Shown: in pieces, positions 19,207 through 27,192 of the stretch | Layout of the letters: every line of letters starts with the position of its first letter | How positions within the stretch are numbered: position 1 is the first letter of the stretch | Origin: Helicobacter bilis | Lineage (GTDB): Bacteria; Campylobacterota; Campylobacteria; Campylobacterales; Helicobacteraceae | Length of the DNA stretch: 64,000 nucleotides | Assembly: GCF_001999985.1 (NCBI RefSeq) | Contig: NZ_CP019645.1 | Coordinates: 1,426,001-1,490,000, forward strand | Direction: 5' to 3' | Position numbers and translations under genes: made by a program | The notes under the pieces: generated by a model | Seen by the model: only the letters and a program-made list of their open reading frames with translations | What the model was told of the DNA's origin: nothing | Databases searched by the model: none

Positions 19207-20598
19207 ATGAGATTAGAAAAAGCACTTGATATTTTATATGGGGAGTTAGTGAATACACCTTTTATTAGTGCTTTTAGTGGGGTTACTTATAATGTGAAAA
19301 AGGTGGTGAGTGGGACGCTTTTTTTTGCATTGAATCCAGATGATATAAAGAGGGCAATAGCAAATGGTGCGTATGGTATCGTTTTTGAGGGCGATATGGT
19401 ATGCAGTGATGATACAGAGATAGCATGGATTAAAGTGCGAAGTATTGACCAGAGTATGCGGAGATTTGTGCGCTATTTCCTTTTGGAATCTAAATATACG
19501 CTCGTTATGCTTACACCCATTGAAATATCTCTAGCTAAAAGTTTGCAAATAGGCTTATCAATATTGCATAGCATAACCCTGCAAGACTGCCTAGAAGAGA
19601 TATTTAAACTATACAAAGACCAAGATAAAAGTAAAGATGAAAATACTCTGCCTTTTTGCAAGATTCTATTAACAAGCATTCAAGCCTTAGAAAACCTACA
19701 AATTCACACTTGCTATTCTGTGCAGTATGCAAGGCAGAGAGTAGAGAGAAGTAGAAGTATCTTTTCACAGCATGATTTAGAAAAAGAGATTCCAAGACGC
19801 TATCATAAGCATTGTAGCGTGATTAGCTATACGCTTTTTGAAAGCAAGGTTATTTGGGAGAATGCAGTCTATAAGCTTTCCTTGCCCTATATTTTACTTC
19901 CATTTGTAGAAAGCCTTATGGCGACTTTTTCATTTTTAAAGCAAGAGTATTGGCAATCCTATATAGAATCTATGGGCGGTTTATACGCAAGGGAATCAAA
20001 GACTACACGCATTGTATCAGGAAAAGAGATTAAACCCTTTAATCCTAGATTGCCAAAATATATGCAAGGTGATATAGGCATTAAGGGGCTACATGTAGAA
20101 GAGCTAGGTTATTGCTATCTTGATTCTAATGAGAGACTTAGCTCTAGTGTGAAAGATAAGATTCTGCTCTTTTGCACAAATCCTAGTCTTTTTGCATGTC
20201 CTAGTCTGCAAGAAAGAGATTTGGGCTATGACACTGAAATACAGAATAACGCCCACATTATCTTTGAATCATTGCGAAAAAGTCGCGATTCTAATGTCTT
20301 AATGGAATACTTAAAGGTAGAAGCAAGACATCTAAAAATGCTATCATGCTATGCAAAAGGCATAAAGCTGCCAAGAACAACGCAAAAAAATATCACCATT
20401 CCCTACGCACATATAAATCATCTCACACAGATTCTAACCAAGACTTCATACCACCTAGCAGTCATTTATGGAATCTCAAAAAAAGCGTTTGAAAAGAATG
20501 CCGACTTGCCAAGACAAAGCAAAAGGCAAGACCAAAAAACAATCCATGCTATCACCCAGCCACCAGATCTATTTAGCGCACATGGCATACAAATATAG
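19207..20598 (+). CDS. conserved protein with Mur-ligase N-terminal-like segment, function unknown
   Basis: A 463-residue protein I do not recognise as a named enzyme. Residues about 17-65 (FSGVTYNVKKVVSGTLFFAL...AIANGAYGIVFEG) resemble the N-terminal uridine-binding domain of MurE/MurF (pattern: S-R-V..G-LF-AL..DG..F...A...GA). The central ATP-binding P-loop of Mur ligases is absent, so ligase activity is not expected. Residues 215-245 are hydrophobic-aromatic, and the C-terminus (TQPPDLFSAHGIQI) is basic-poor. It ends 24 bases before cmoB, which suggests cotranscription. Confidence refers to it being a real gene. Confidence 0.8.
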   Translation: MRLEKALDILYGELVNTPFISAFSGVTYNVKKVVSGTLFFALNPDDIKRAIANGAYGIVFEGDMVCSDDTEIAWIKVRSIDQSMRRFVRYFLLESKYTLVMLTPIEISLAKSLQIGLSILHSITLQDCLEEIFKLYKDQDKSKDENTLPFCKILLTSIQALENLQIHTCYSVQYARQRVERSRSIFSQHDLEKEIPRRYHKHCSVISYTLFESKVIWENAVYKLSLPYILLPFVESLMATFSFLKQEYWQSYIESMGGLYARESKTTRIVSGKEIKPFNPRLPKYMQGDIGIKGLHVEELGYCYLDSNERLSSSVKDKILLFCTNPSLFACPSLQERDLGYDTEIQNNAHIIFESLRKSRDSNVLMEYLKVEARHLKMLSCYAKGIKLPRTTQKNITIPYAHINHLTQILTKTSYHLAVIYGISKKAFEKNADLPRQSKRQDQKTIHAITQPPDLFSAHGIQI

Positions 20599-20622
20599 AG
20601 ATTAAATTAAAAAGAAGTGATT

Positions 20623-21894
20623 TTGAAAAAAGATTTAGCAGCAAGAGATTCTAATTTGAAAGATTTATGTAAAAAAGATCCTATACTCTCAACATGGAGT
20701 GAAAGAGAGCTAAACGCACTAAAGCCATATAGTGAGATTCTATATAAATTACTCACGCTAGAGACAAAAGCAAGTTATAGCATTTCAAGATTATGTGATA
20801 ACAATAGCTTACTCTATGATTCAAGTAATAATAAGATTCTAGATTCTATAAAGTTTGCACCCTTACACCCTGCACCCGCCCATTTGGATAAGAATCTAGA
20901 ATCTACACCAAATCAGGGTGGGCTGCGGGATTTAGGGCGCAATGTTTGGAATCTAGAATTTAATAATTGTCATATTGAGCGTAGCGAAACATCTAAGAAT
21001 CTAGAATCTAAAAACCACAACCCAAACCTCACACAGATTTTAGAATCCACAGACTTAACAAAAAATACAGAATCTAAAAACCCAACAAAAGAAGCCCTTA
21101 GCCTATATTTTCACAACATTTCATCTAATGAATTTCAAACCTTGCAAGATTTAGCCTTAGACTTAAAGCCATGGAGAAAAGGTCCTTTTTGCTTATATGG
21201 TGCAGAGAATAATACGCAATTTTTCATTGATTCTGAATGGCAGAGCAATAAGAAAATGAAGCTTATCCTACAAGCCCTAGACACAATAGGCTATAACCTC
21301 AAAGATAAAGTCGTGCTTGATGTAGGTTGCAATAATGGCTATTATATGTTTGACTTAGCACTGCGAGGGGTAAAGCACATTAGCGGCATTGATCCCATTG
21401 CGATATTTTTTCTACAATTCTACTTTATCCATAAACTCACAAATATCTCACATTGTGCCTTCCGCCTTTTAGGTGTGCAAGATGTAATTATGCTTAATGC
21501 AAAATATGACTTGATTCTATGCTTAGGTGTGCTATATCACAGAAAAGAGCCCTTGCAGACACTAAAACAACTAAAAAGCATTTTAGCCCCAAATGGAATC
21601 TTATTGCTTGAAACGCTGATATTACAAGATAAAGCTGCCACCTGCCTTTGCCCCTATCCCACTTATGCGAAAATGCCAAATGTATTCTACATATTCAGCC
21701 CACAAGCCTTGCAGAATCTAGCCTTACACGCAGGATTTAAATCATGCGAGATTCTAAGCTATTCATACACAGATAACACAGAGCAAAGAAGCACAGACTT
21801 CATAGACAAAAAAAGCCTAGGCGACTATCTCACCCCCACACAAACAATAGAGGGCTATCCCCCAGCCTGCCGCGGTATCTTTGTGCTATCTTAA
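20623..21894 (+). CDS. cmoB: tRNA U34 carboxymethyltransferase with repeat-derived insertion
   Basis: Transfers the carboxymethyl group of carboxy-SAM to 5-hydroxyuridine at tRNA position 34. The catalytic part starts near LKPWRKGPF (about residue 183), followed by the SAM motif VVLDVGCNNGYYMFDLA, the family motif LCLGVLYHRKEPL and the C-terminal TIEGYPPACRG. Epsilonproteobacterial CmoB (H. pylori about 260, C. jejuni 291 residues) is much shorter. Here residues about 70-160 are an Asn/Ser/Lys-rich insertion coded by dispersed repeats (elements B', B and A, bases 20854-20994), including the peptide CHIERSETS. The start is TTG at 20623, or GTG at 20617; no ATG is available. Confidence 0.92.
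   Translation: MKKDLAARDSNLKDLCKKDPILSTWSERELNALKPYSEILYKLLTLETKASYSISRLCDNNSLLYDSSNNKILDSIKFAPLHPAPAHLDKNLESTPNQGGLRDLGRNVWNLEFNNCHIERSETSKNLESKNHNPNLTQILESTDLTKNTESKNPTKEALSLYFHNISSNEFQTLQDLALDLKPWRKGPFCLYGAENNTQFFIDSEWQSNKKMKLILQALDTIGYNLKDKVVLDVGCNNGYYMFDLALRGVKHISGIDPIAIFFLQFYFIHKLTNISHCAFRLLGVQDVIMLNAKYDLILCLGVLYHRKEPLQTLKQLKSILAPNGILLLETLILQDKAATCLCPYPTYAKMPNVFYIFSPQALQNLALHAGFKSCEILSYSYTDNTEQRSTDFIDKKSLGDYLTPTQTIEGYPPACRGIFVLS
20854..20887 (+). repeat. dispersed element B, inverted copy, inside cmoB
   Basis: Begins TTTGCACCC and ends CCCATTTGG. It is roughly the reverse complement of element B as seen at 58415-58456, and resembles the intergenic TTTGCACCCACCCAAATGG at 59698-59716. 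In cmoB it lies just before a direct copy of B, forming an imperfect inverted pair around two tandem AGAATCT words. Confidence 0.5.
20910..20943 (+). repeat. dispersed element B inside cmoB
   Basis: GGGTGGGCT-(g/a)-CGGG-(a/g)-TTTAGGGCG core. It matches 60651-60684 in the second pldA with few mismatches and, less closely, 58415-58456 in thiL. It is part of the cmoB-specific coding insertion. Confidence 0.65.
20968..20994 (+). repeat. dispersed element A inside cmoB
   Basis: TGTCATATTGAGCGTAGCGA followed by AACATCT, translated as CHIERSETS. Related copies are seen at 60878-60907 and 60929-60956 (inverted pair in the second pldA), at 59573-59598 (intergenic), and degenerate at 10315. Confidence 0.7.
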
Positions 21895-21948
21895 TTGGAA
21901 TCTTAAAAGTGTGATATAACCAAAGCTATTTTATTGCAAAGGATAATC

Positions 21949-22500
21949 ATGGCAGAAATTTATGTTGAAAAAGCATATTATGAGAATGGAAATGTAGAAA
22001 TGGAAATTCCATTTAAAGATAATATAGTGCATGGCATTGTAAAATATTATGATGAAAATGGAAATTTAGAATCTGAAATGCCATACAACATTGGTGAGTT
22101 GCACGGCATTGCACGATCTTATTATAAAAATGGGAATCTAAAAATGGAAATACCATTTAAAAATAATAAGAAACAAGGCATGAGTAAAGGATATTATGAA
22201 AGCGGAAAACTCCAGTATGAAATGCCATACAAAAAAGATATGTTGCAGGGTATTGCAAAAGGCTACTATGAAAATGGGAATCTAAAAGCCAAAACGCCAT
22301 GCAAAGACGATAAAGCACAAGGTATTGCAAGATTCTACAACAAAAATGGTGATATGATCATGAAAGTTTTATACAAAGATGATGAGATACAATCAATAAC
22401 ATGCACAAATGGCAAACAATTTACTAGCGAACAATTAGCCAGAATACAACATGCCAACAATCACATTGATGAAGCAATACAGATATACAATGAGTTATGA
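21949..22500 (+). CDS. MORN/YwqK-type repeat protein
   Basis: A 183-residue protein made of about six 23-residue repeats of the type YYENGNLK.E.PYK...QGI.K, the repeat found in MORN proteins and in families labelled YwqK antitoxin. It has no signal peptide or membrane segment. The start is ATG 21949 with AAAGGAT upstream, not the TTG at 21934. The C-terminus (CTNGKQFTSEQLARIQ) is closely echoed by the remnant at 48650-48943, so this is a family with several members here. No toxin gene is adjacent, so an antitoxin role is only a family label. Confidence 0.8.
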   Translation: MAEIYVEKAYYENGNVEMEIPFKDNIVHGIVKYYDENGNLESEMPYNIGELHGIARSYYKNGNLKMEIPFKNNKKQGMSKGYYESGKLQYEMPYKKDMLQGIAKGYYENGNLKAKTPCKDDKAQGIARFYNKNGDMIMKVLYKDDEIQSITCTNGKQFTSEQLARIQHANNHIDEAIQIYNEL

Positions 22501-22807
22501 TGAAATAGATATTGGAATTTTATTTATAAATTTAACCAGCTATAAACATTGGAATGCTTGAATCTACTACGATATTTTGAAGGCAATTTGTTAGCCCCAG
22601 TAACTATATGTATTTCCCCTGTGCATTCATCAATGTTCTTTGCCACATTATGCGACAAGGAAACTATCCAATTTATTTATTTTTAATACCTTATCCTATG
22701 TGAATTGAGTTTGCAAATCCATTAAAATTAAATTTTATATTTATTTTAAGTTGTTTTTAATATTTATTCTAGTAGAATTACTTCTTTTTATTGCTTAAAC
22801 TCAAAAT
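22501..22807. other. intergenic region before tRNA-Phe
   Basis: AT-rich, without a gene. TAGAAT at 22773-22778, about 30 bases before the tRNA, is a plausible -10 for the tRNA promoter. Nothing else is recognisable. Confidence 0.4.
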
Positions 22808-22883
22808 GGCTCGATAGCTCAGTCGGTAGAGCAAAGGACTGAAAATCCTTGTGTCGGCAGTTCGATTCTGCCTCGAGCCACCA
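22808..22883 (+). tRNA. tRNA-Phe (GAA)
   Basis: Cloverleaf readable: acceptor GGCTCGA pairs with TCGAGCC, the D arm is AGCTCAGTCGGTAGAGCA, the anticodon arm GGACTGAAAATCC has anticodon GAA, and the T arm GGCAGTTCGATTCTGCC is standard. A discriminator A and an encoded CCA (22881-22883) complete it. No integrated element adjoins its 3' end. Confidence 0.97.
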
Positions 22884-23076
22884 TCTTCCTTTGTATTCAG
22901 TTGTCATTTTTATTCTTTCGCGAAATTTAGTAGTTTTTGTCTATTGCGTGAAGTATTAGAAAGATATATTGTTTTAATTATTTTTAAATTTTAAAAAACC
23001 TTATGGTATCGACTTGAAAAATATCGCAAAAATCAAATTTTATACACTATTTGCTAAAAAACCATCACACATTATG

Positions 23077-23082
23077 TATAAT
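23077..23082 (+). promoter_or_regulatory. putative -10 box for lgt operon
   Basis: TATAAT preceded by TG (ATGTATAAT), about 38 bases before the lgt ATG. Confidence 0.5.
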
Positions 23083-23119
23083 TGAGATTTTTTAATTTAA
23101 TAGTTATAGAGTTTATATT

Positions 23120-23956
23120 ATGAATTTTTGGAATGAAATCTACTCTCATTTTAGTCCCATTGCCTTTAGTGCGTTTGGCTTTAATATCCATTGGTATAGC
23201 TTGGCGTATGTGTCGGCTTTACTTATTGGCTTCTTTCTTGCTAAATATTTTGTTAAAACTATGCCGCGTTTTTCACACATAGATTCAAAGATTATAGATA
23301 GCTATTTTATATGGGTTGAGATTGGAATCTTGCTTGGGGCGCGTTTTGGCTATCTTTTTATTTATACAGATTCTGCTATGTTTTATCTCACACACCCTTG
23401 GGAAGCTTTCAACCCCTATGTTGATGGGCGATTTGTGGGTATTGCGGGTATGAGCTTTCATGGTGCTGTTTTTGGCTTTTTACTTGCTTCATTTCTGTTC
23501 TTTTATGTGAAAAAGGCAAATATTTTTGCTCTGCTTGACATAGTTGCTTTGAGCGTGCCACTTGCCTATGTGTTTGGGAGAATTGGGAATTTTTTAAATA
23601 AAGAGCTGTATGGCAGAGTGATTGAAGAAGATTCACTAAAATTTATTGGAATCTATGTGGAAGGGGCATTGCGTTATCCTAGTCAATTGATTGAGGCATT
23701 TTTGGAGGGCATTGTTGTCTTTATTATAGTGTGGATTGCTTCTAAAAAAAATCAAACTGAAGGTATGCTTATCGTTATTTATGCGTTTGCATATAGTCTT
23801 GCACGATTTATAGCAGAGTATTTTAGGGAAGCTGATGTGCAGATGGGCTATTACTTCTTAGGGCTTAGTATGGGGCAGATTCTAAGTTGCGTTATGATGG
23901 GGATTGCATTGTTTTTATTATGGATTATAAAAACTCGCAAAAGTGATATTAAGTAG
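23120..23956 (+). CDS. lgt: prolipoprotein diacylglyceryl transferase
   Basis: Inner membrane enzyme that moves diacylglycerol from phosphatidylglycerol to the lipobox cysteine of prolipoproteins. Seven hydrophobic segments are apparent. The essential histidine is in GMSFHGAVFGF (about residue 114), and the conserved GRIGNFLNKELYGR is near residue 155. At 278 residues the length is normal. First gene of a compact group with the 54-residue ORF, nadD and rsfS. Confidence 0.96.
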   Translation: MNFWNEIYSHFSPIAFSAFGFNIHWYSLAYVSALLIGFFLAKYFVKTMPRFSHIDSKIIDSYFIWVEIGILLGARFGYLFIYTDSAMFYLTHPWEAFNPYVDGRFVGIAGMSFHGAVFGFLLASFLFFYVKKANIFALLDIVALSVPLAYVFGRIGNFLNKELYGRVIEEDSLKFIGIYVEGALRYPSQLIEAFLEGIVVFIIVWIASKKNQTEGMLIVIYAFAYSLARFIAEYFREADVQMGYYFLGLSMGQILSCVMMGIALFLLWIIKTRKSDIK

Positions 23957-23983
23957 AAATGATATTAAATAGAAAGGAAAGTT

Positions 23984-24148
23984 ATGGGATTTGAAATATT
24001 TGGAAAAAGAGTGTTTGACTTTAGTATGCCTTTCTCACATTTTGAAGCATGGAGCACAATCCTTATTGTAACGGGCAGTGCGTTTATAATCTTTCTTGTG
24101 CTATCAAAAAAAGCAAAGCAATATAGAGATTCTAAAAAAGGTAAATAA
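23984..24148 (+). CDS. small single-span membrane protein, unknown
   Basis: A 54-codon ORF with AAAGGAAA before its ATG, fitted between lgt (27 bases upstream) and nadD (2 bases downstream). The N-terminus MGFEIFGKRVFDFSMPF is followed by one transmembrane segment (WSTILIVTGSAFIIFLVLS) and a Lys-rich C-terminus. Position, spacing and composition support a real gene; I recognise no family. Confidence 0.65.
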   Translation: MGFEIFGKRVFDFSMPFSHFEAWSTILIVTGSAFIIFLVLSKKAKQYRDSKKGK

Positions 24149-24150
24149 GG

Positions 24151-24750
24151 GTGAATCTTGCTATTTTTGGTGGGAGTTTTGACCCGCCACACAAAGGGCA
24201 TGTAGGCATTATTGAGAAGGCTTTGGCTGCATTGAATCTGGATTTATTAATCGTGCTTGTAGCCTATCAAAATCCACTTAAAGCACATTTTAGAATCTCC
24301 GCGCAAAAACGACTTGCATGGATAAAAAAAGTATGTGAAAAATATGATAAGATTCTATGCAGTGATTATGAAATATTGCAAAACAAACCTGTAACGACAA
24401 AAGAAAGTATGGAGTATTTTAAGAATCTTTATAAGCCATCTACCATGTATTTTATCTTAGGGCAGGATAACTTCTTACAGCTGCCACAATGGAACTATTT
24501 TGAAGATTTAAGAGAGAATCTTTGCTTCATAGTCTTTAATCGCATAACTAAAGATTGCTTGAATGTAAATAATGAAAATATATGTAAAGCATTCGCACAA
24601 AAGCACAATCTAAACATGCAATTTTTACATTTTTCATATCCTTATGCCTCAAGCCTTATCATTCAAAATTTAGAGTATTATAAAGATGAGATTCCAGAAA
24701 ATATTCGATATGATGTGATAGAATCTTATAAGTTATTACATAAAGTTTAA
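24151..24750 (+). CDS. nadD: nicotinate-nucleotide adenylyltransferase
   Basis: Makes deamido-NAD from nicotinate mononucleotide and ATP. The nucleotidyltransferase motif GGSFDPPHKGHV is at residues 7-18 and FILGQDNFLQLPQW near residue 104. The usual C-terminal ISSTxIR motif is diverged (SYPYASSLIIQ). The start is GTG at 24151. Length is 199 residues. Confidence 0.92.
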   Translation: MNLAIFGGSFDPPHKGHVGIIEKALAALNLDLLIVLVAYQNPLKAHFRISAQKRLAWIKKVCEKYDKILCSDYEILQNKPVTTKESMEYFKNLYKPSTMYFILGQDNFLQLPQWNYFEDLRENLCFIVFNRITKDCLNVNNENICKAFAQKHNLNMQFLHFSYPYASSLIIQNLEYYKDEIPENIRYDVIESYKLLHKV

Positions 24751-24768
24751 ATTATAAAAAGGACATAT

Positions 24769-25134
24769 ATGACAGAAAATTCATTACTTAACGCACAGAA
24801 TCTAGCCCAAGCAGTAAAAGATATTTTAGATTCCAAAAAGGCAGAGTCTATTGAAGTGATTGATGTCGCAAATAAGGGCTATTTATCGCAGTTTGTAGTC
24901 GTGGCTACTGCTATGGCAGGCAAACACGCCCTATCTTTATTGCATTATCTTAAAGAAGATCTTAAAGCAAAGGGGGTAAGATTCTATGCGATTGATGAAG
25001 AGAGTGAAGACTGGATTATAATCGATTTAGGCGAAGTTATCGTGCATATTTTCACAGAAAATCACCGCAAGAAATACAATATTGAGGAATTTTTGATAAA
25101 GACTTTTGGAGAAGTGGCAAATACTCAAGCCTGA
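24769..25134 (+). CDS. rsfS: ribosomal silencing factor RsfS
   Basis: RsfS/YbeB/Iojap family protein that binds uL14 and blocks subunit joining in stationary phase. The conserved core includes SIEVIDV, FVVVATAMAGKHALSL and the C-terminal DWIIIDLGEVIVHIF. At 121 residues it is typical. A strong AAAGGA lies upstream and it follows nadD by 18 bases, a common pairing. Confidence 0.94.
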   Translation: MTENSLLNAQNLAQAVKDILDSKKAESIEVIDVANKGYLSQFVVVATAMAGKHALSLLHYLKEDLKAKGVRFYAIDEESEDWIIIDLGEVIVHIFTENHRKKYNIEEFLIKTFGEVANTQA

Positions 25135-25309
25135 AAATAAGATAACAGAATCTATTTTAAGAAACTTTTATTCAAACCTAGATTCTAAAAAAGATTCTTA
25201 TTGCAACAATATCTTCACGCGATGAGACTTCTTAATTAAGAATATATGCTTTCTAATCTAATTTCATTGCAACACAATGAGAATTGTAGCCCCCTACCCT
25301 AACCTTGCC

Positions 25310-25672
25310 CTATCCTTTCACATCAAGCAAATGTGTTTCTGGTCGCATAAGCATTTCATCTTCTGTAATCACCCTCTCATCTTTCTTTTTCTTTGGGGTT
25401 ATTGCTGCATTTTCCATTTGCTCTTGGAAGTCCTTACTCTCTTCTTCCTTTTTCTCTTCTTTTTCATCAAACTCTCGTTTAGCGCTGCCCTCTCTATCAT
25501 CTGTTTTATGCATTTCTTCTGCAGGTCGCACTTCTTCTACTTTTTGCATTTGCTCGTGAAAGATGGCGTGATTAAGCGGAGTTTGGTGTGGCATGTTGTT
25601 TGCGTGCAAGGCTGATGTCGCACTGCTTGCTTGATTGATATAGGTCATATTTCCAATAGTATTTAAAGCCAT
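25310..25672 (-). CDS. conserved hypothetical protein, highly charged
   Basis: A 120-residue protein with an uncharged Asn/Ala/Thr-rich N-terminus (MALNTIGNMTYINQAS) and a Glu/Lys-rich, probably helical second half (residues 42-100). It has no signal peptide or membrane span. AAGGAG precedes the ATG, and it starts three bases after the NFACT-R gene stop, so the two are probably cotranscribed. Function not recognised. Confidence 0.7.
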   Translation of the reverse strand: MALNTIGNMTYINQASSATSALHANNMPHQTPLNHAIFHEQMQKVEEVRPAEEMHKTDDREGSAKREFDEKEEKKEEESKDFQEQMENAAITPKKKKDERVITEDEMLMRPETHLLDVKG

Positions 25673-25675
25673 TTG

Positions 25676-26971
25676 TTACTCCTTATTTAGCTGTAAATGT
25701 AGCTTATTTTCTTTCGCATAGACTACATGTGCGCCTTGTGTCAGTCTCACAAACCTGCGTTTTGTATAGTCTATCACAATTTTGTTATCTTTTATGCCAC
25801 AAAGTTTTGCAAGCAGTATTCCCGCATACTCTAGCACCTGATCGCTCACTTTATTTGCATGGATAATTAAATGTGATGATGGGATATCGCATATATGTAA
25901 CCATAAAAAATCCCCCTTAGAATCTTGCAAAAGCCTGATATTTTCTCGCTCATTCCTACCTATGCTGATTTTTACCCCATCGATATAAAAGCTTGCATAA
26001 TGGCTTTTTTGTAACTTCTTTGTATTGTGTTTTTTTGGTGCGAGTATGTCTAGGGATTGGCTATTTGCGTATTTTGCGAAATCGATTTGATTATTTAAAA
26101 AAATGATTTTAGATTCTAGATTTTCTTGTTGTTTGTGTATATGTTCTATTTTTTGTTTTAGCTTTTTTGTTTGTTTGAAAAGCTTATCACTTGCTAGACT
26201 TGGTTTATTCATACATGGGATTTCATAGTTTTTGTTTTCAATGCTTAGGCTTGTCGCGTAGTTTGGTATAGAATCTAAACGCGTTAAAATATAGTTTGCA
26301 AGCATAAAGTTTGTCTCTCTCTCTTTTGTAAGCGTGTCAATATCTGGCAGAGATCCTAAGAGTTTGGTAAGCTTTGCTTTTTTTGTCTCTAGATTCTGTA
26401 AGACTTTCTCTCGCTTTTGGTCTAACAAACTTTTTTGCATAATATTATATTCTTCTCTAAGCATTTGCAATGTATCTTCAGTGCTATTATCAGTAAAAGT
26501 TTTTAGAAAATGCGGTTGGTCTAATGGTGCAAGTGGTATTTTAGGTAAGATTGCTCTTTTTAAAGAATCGCTAAATCGTAACGCAGATATGATTCTATCA
26601 TTTTGCACAATGATCGCATTTGTAGCACGATTTATGAGTTCGATTTGAAAAAGCGTCTCAATGCTTTTATATGTGCTTTTATATGTGCAATATAGCTTTA
26701 GAATCTTATTCATACCATCGAGTTTGCATGTCTTAATGTTAGCTTTGTAGATATATTTACTCATTGCAATGTCAAATGGTGCATTATATTGCTTTGTTTT
26801 AAGTATGCCTTCACTGCTATATATACGCGGATTGCCTTTATTTAAATCGATAAAATAGTTTATGCTATCAAGTCGTATATGTATCACATTATCACTAACC
26901 CGTGCGATATAAGTAACCATTTTATGAGTGCAAAATAAGCGTGCAATATCATGTAAGAGTTGGAGTTTCAT
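25676..26971 (-). CDS. NFACT-R (DUF814) domain protein
   Basis: Relative of the RqcH/NEMF/fibronectin-binding A family, whose members bind tRNA and 50S subunits in ribosome rescue. The C-terminal NFACT-R domain is clear: ISIGRNERENIRLL, then DFLWLHICDIPSSHLIIHA and DYTKRRFVR. A coiled-coil region spans roughly residues 165-205 and 265-300. At 431 residues it is shorter than RqcH (about 570) and the N-terminal domain is diverged, so CAT-tailing activity should not be assumed. Confidence 0.82.
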   Translation of the reverse strand: MKLQLLHDIARLFCTHKMVTYIARVSDNVIHIRLDSINYFIDLNKGNPRIYSSEGILKTKQYNAPFDIAMSKYIYKANIKTCKLDGMNKILKLYCTYKSTYKSIETLFQIELINRATNAIIVQNDRIISALRFSDSLKRAILPKIPLAPLDQPHFLKTFTDNSTEDTLQMLREEYNIMQKSLLDQKREKVLQNLETKKAKLTKLLGSLPDIDTLTKERETNFMLANYILTRLDSIPNYATSLSIENKNYEIPCMNKPSLASDKLFKQTKKLKQKIEHIHKQQENLESKIIFLNNQIDFAKYANSQSLDILAPKKHNTKKLQKSHYASFYIDGVKISIGRNERENIRLLQDSKGDFLWLHICDIPSSHLIIHANKVSDQVLEYAGILLAKLCGIKDNKIVIDYTKRRFVRLTQGAHVVYAKENKLHLQLNKE

Positions 26972-27149
26972 GCTTTTAATCCTTAGTGTATTATAAAAAT
27001 AGTATAAATATGGAATCTAAAAATATTTCATATTGAAACGCAAAAAATAATAACATAGATTCTGTATTATAGCCTGTCTTTACAAGCGTATTTTTATGAA
27101 GCAAAATTAAAAATATATAAAATATTATATTTCTAGTTACAAACTAAGT

Positions 27150-27155
27150 TATAAT
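27150..27155 (+). promoter_or_regulatory. putative -10 box for ggt
   Basis: TATAAT in AGTTATAATAAAAG, 38 bases before the ggt ATG. Confidence 0.5.
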
Positions 27156-27192
27156 AAAAGTCTTTTGAGATGAAATCATAAAAAGGATAAAC

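Noticed and set aside
21949-22500. Toxin-antitoxin pair around the YwqK-type MORN protein
   Set aside because: No adjacent toxin candidate; the antitoxin label comes only from family naming.
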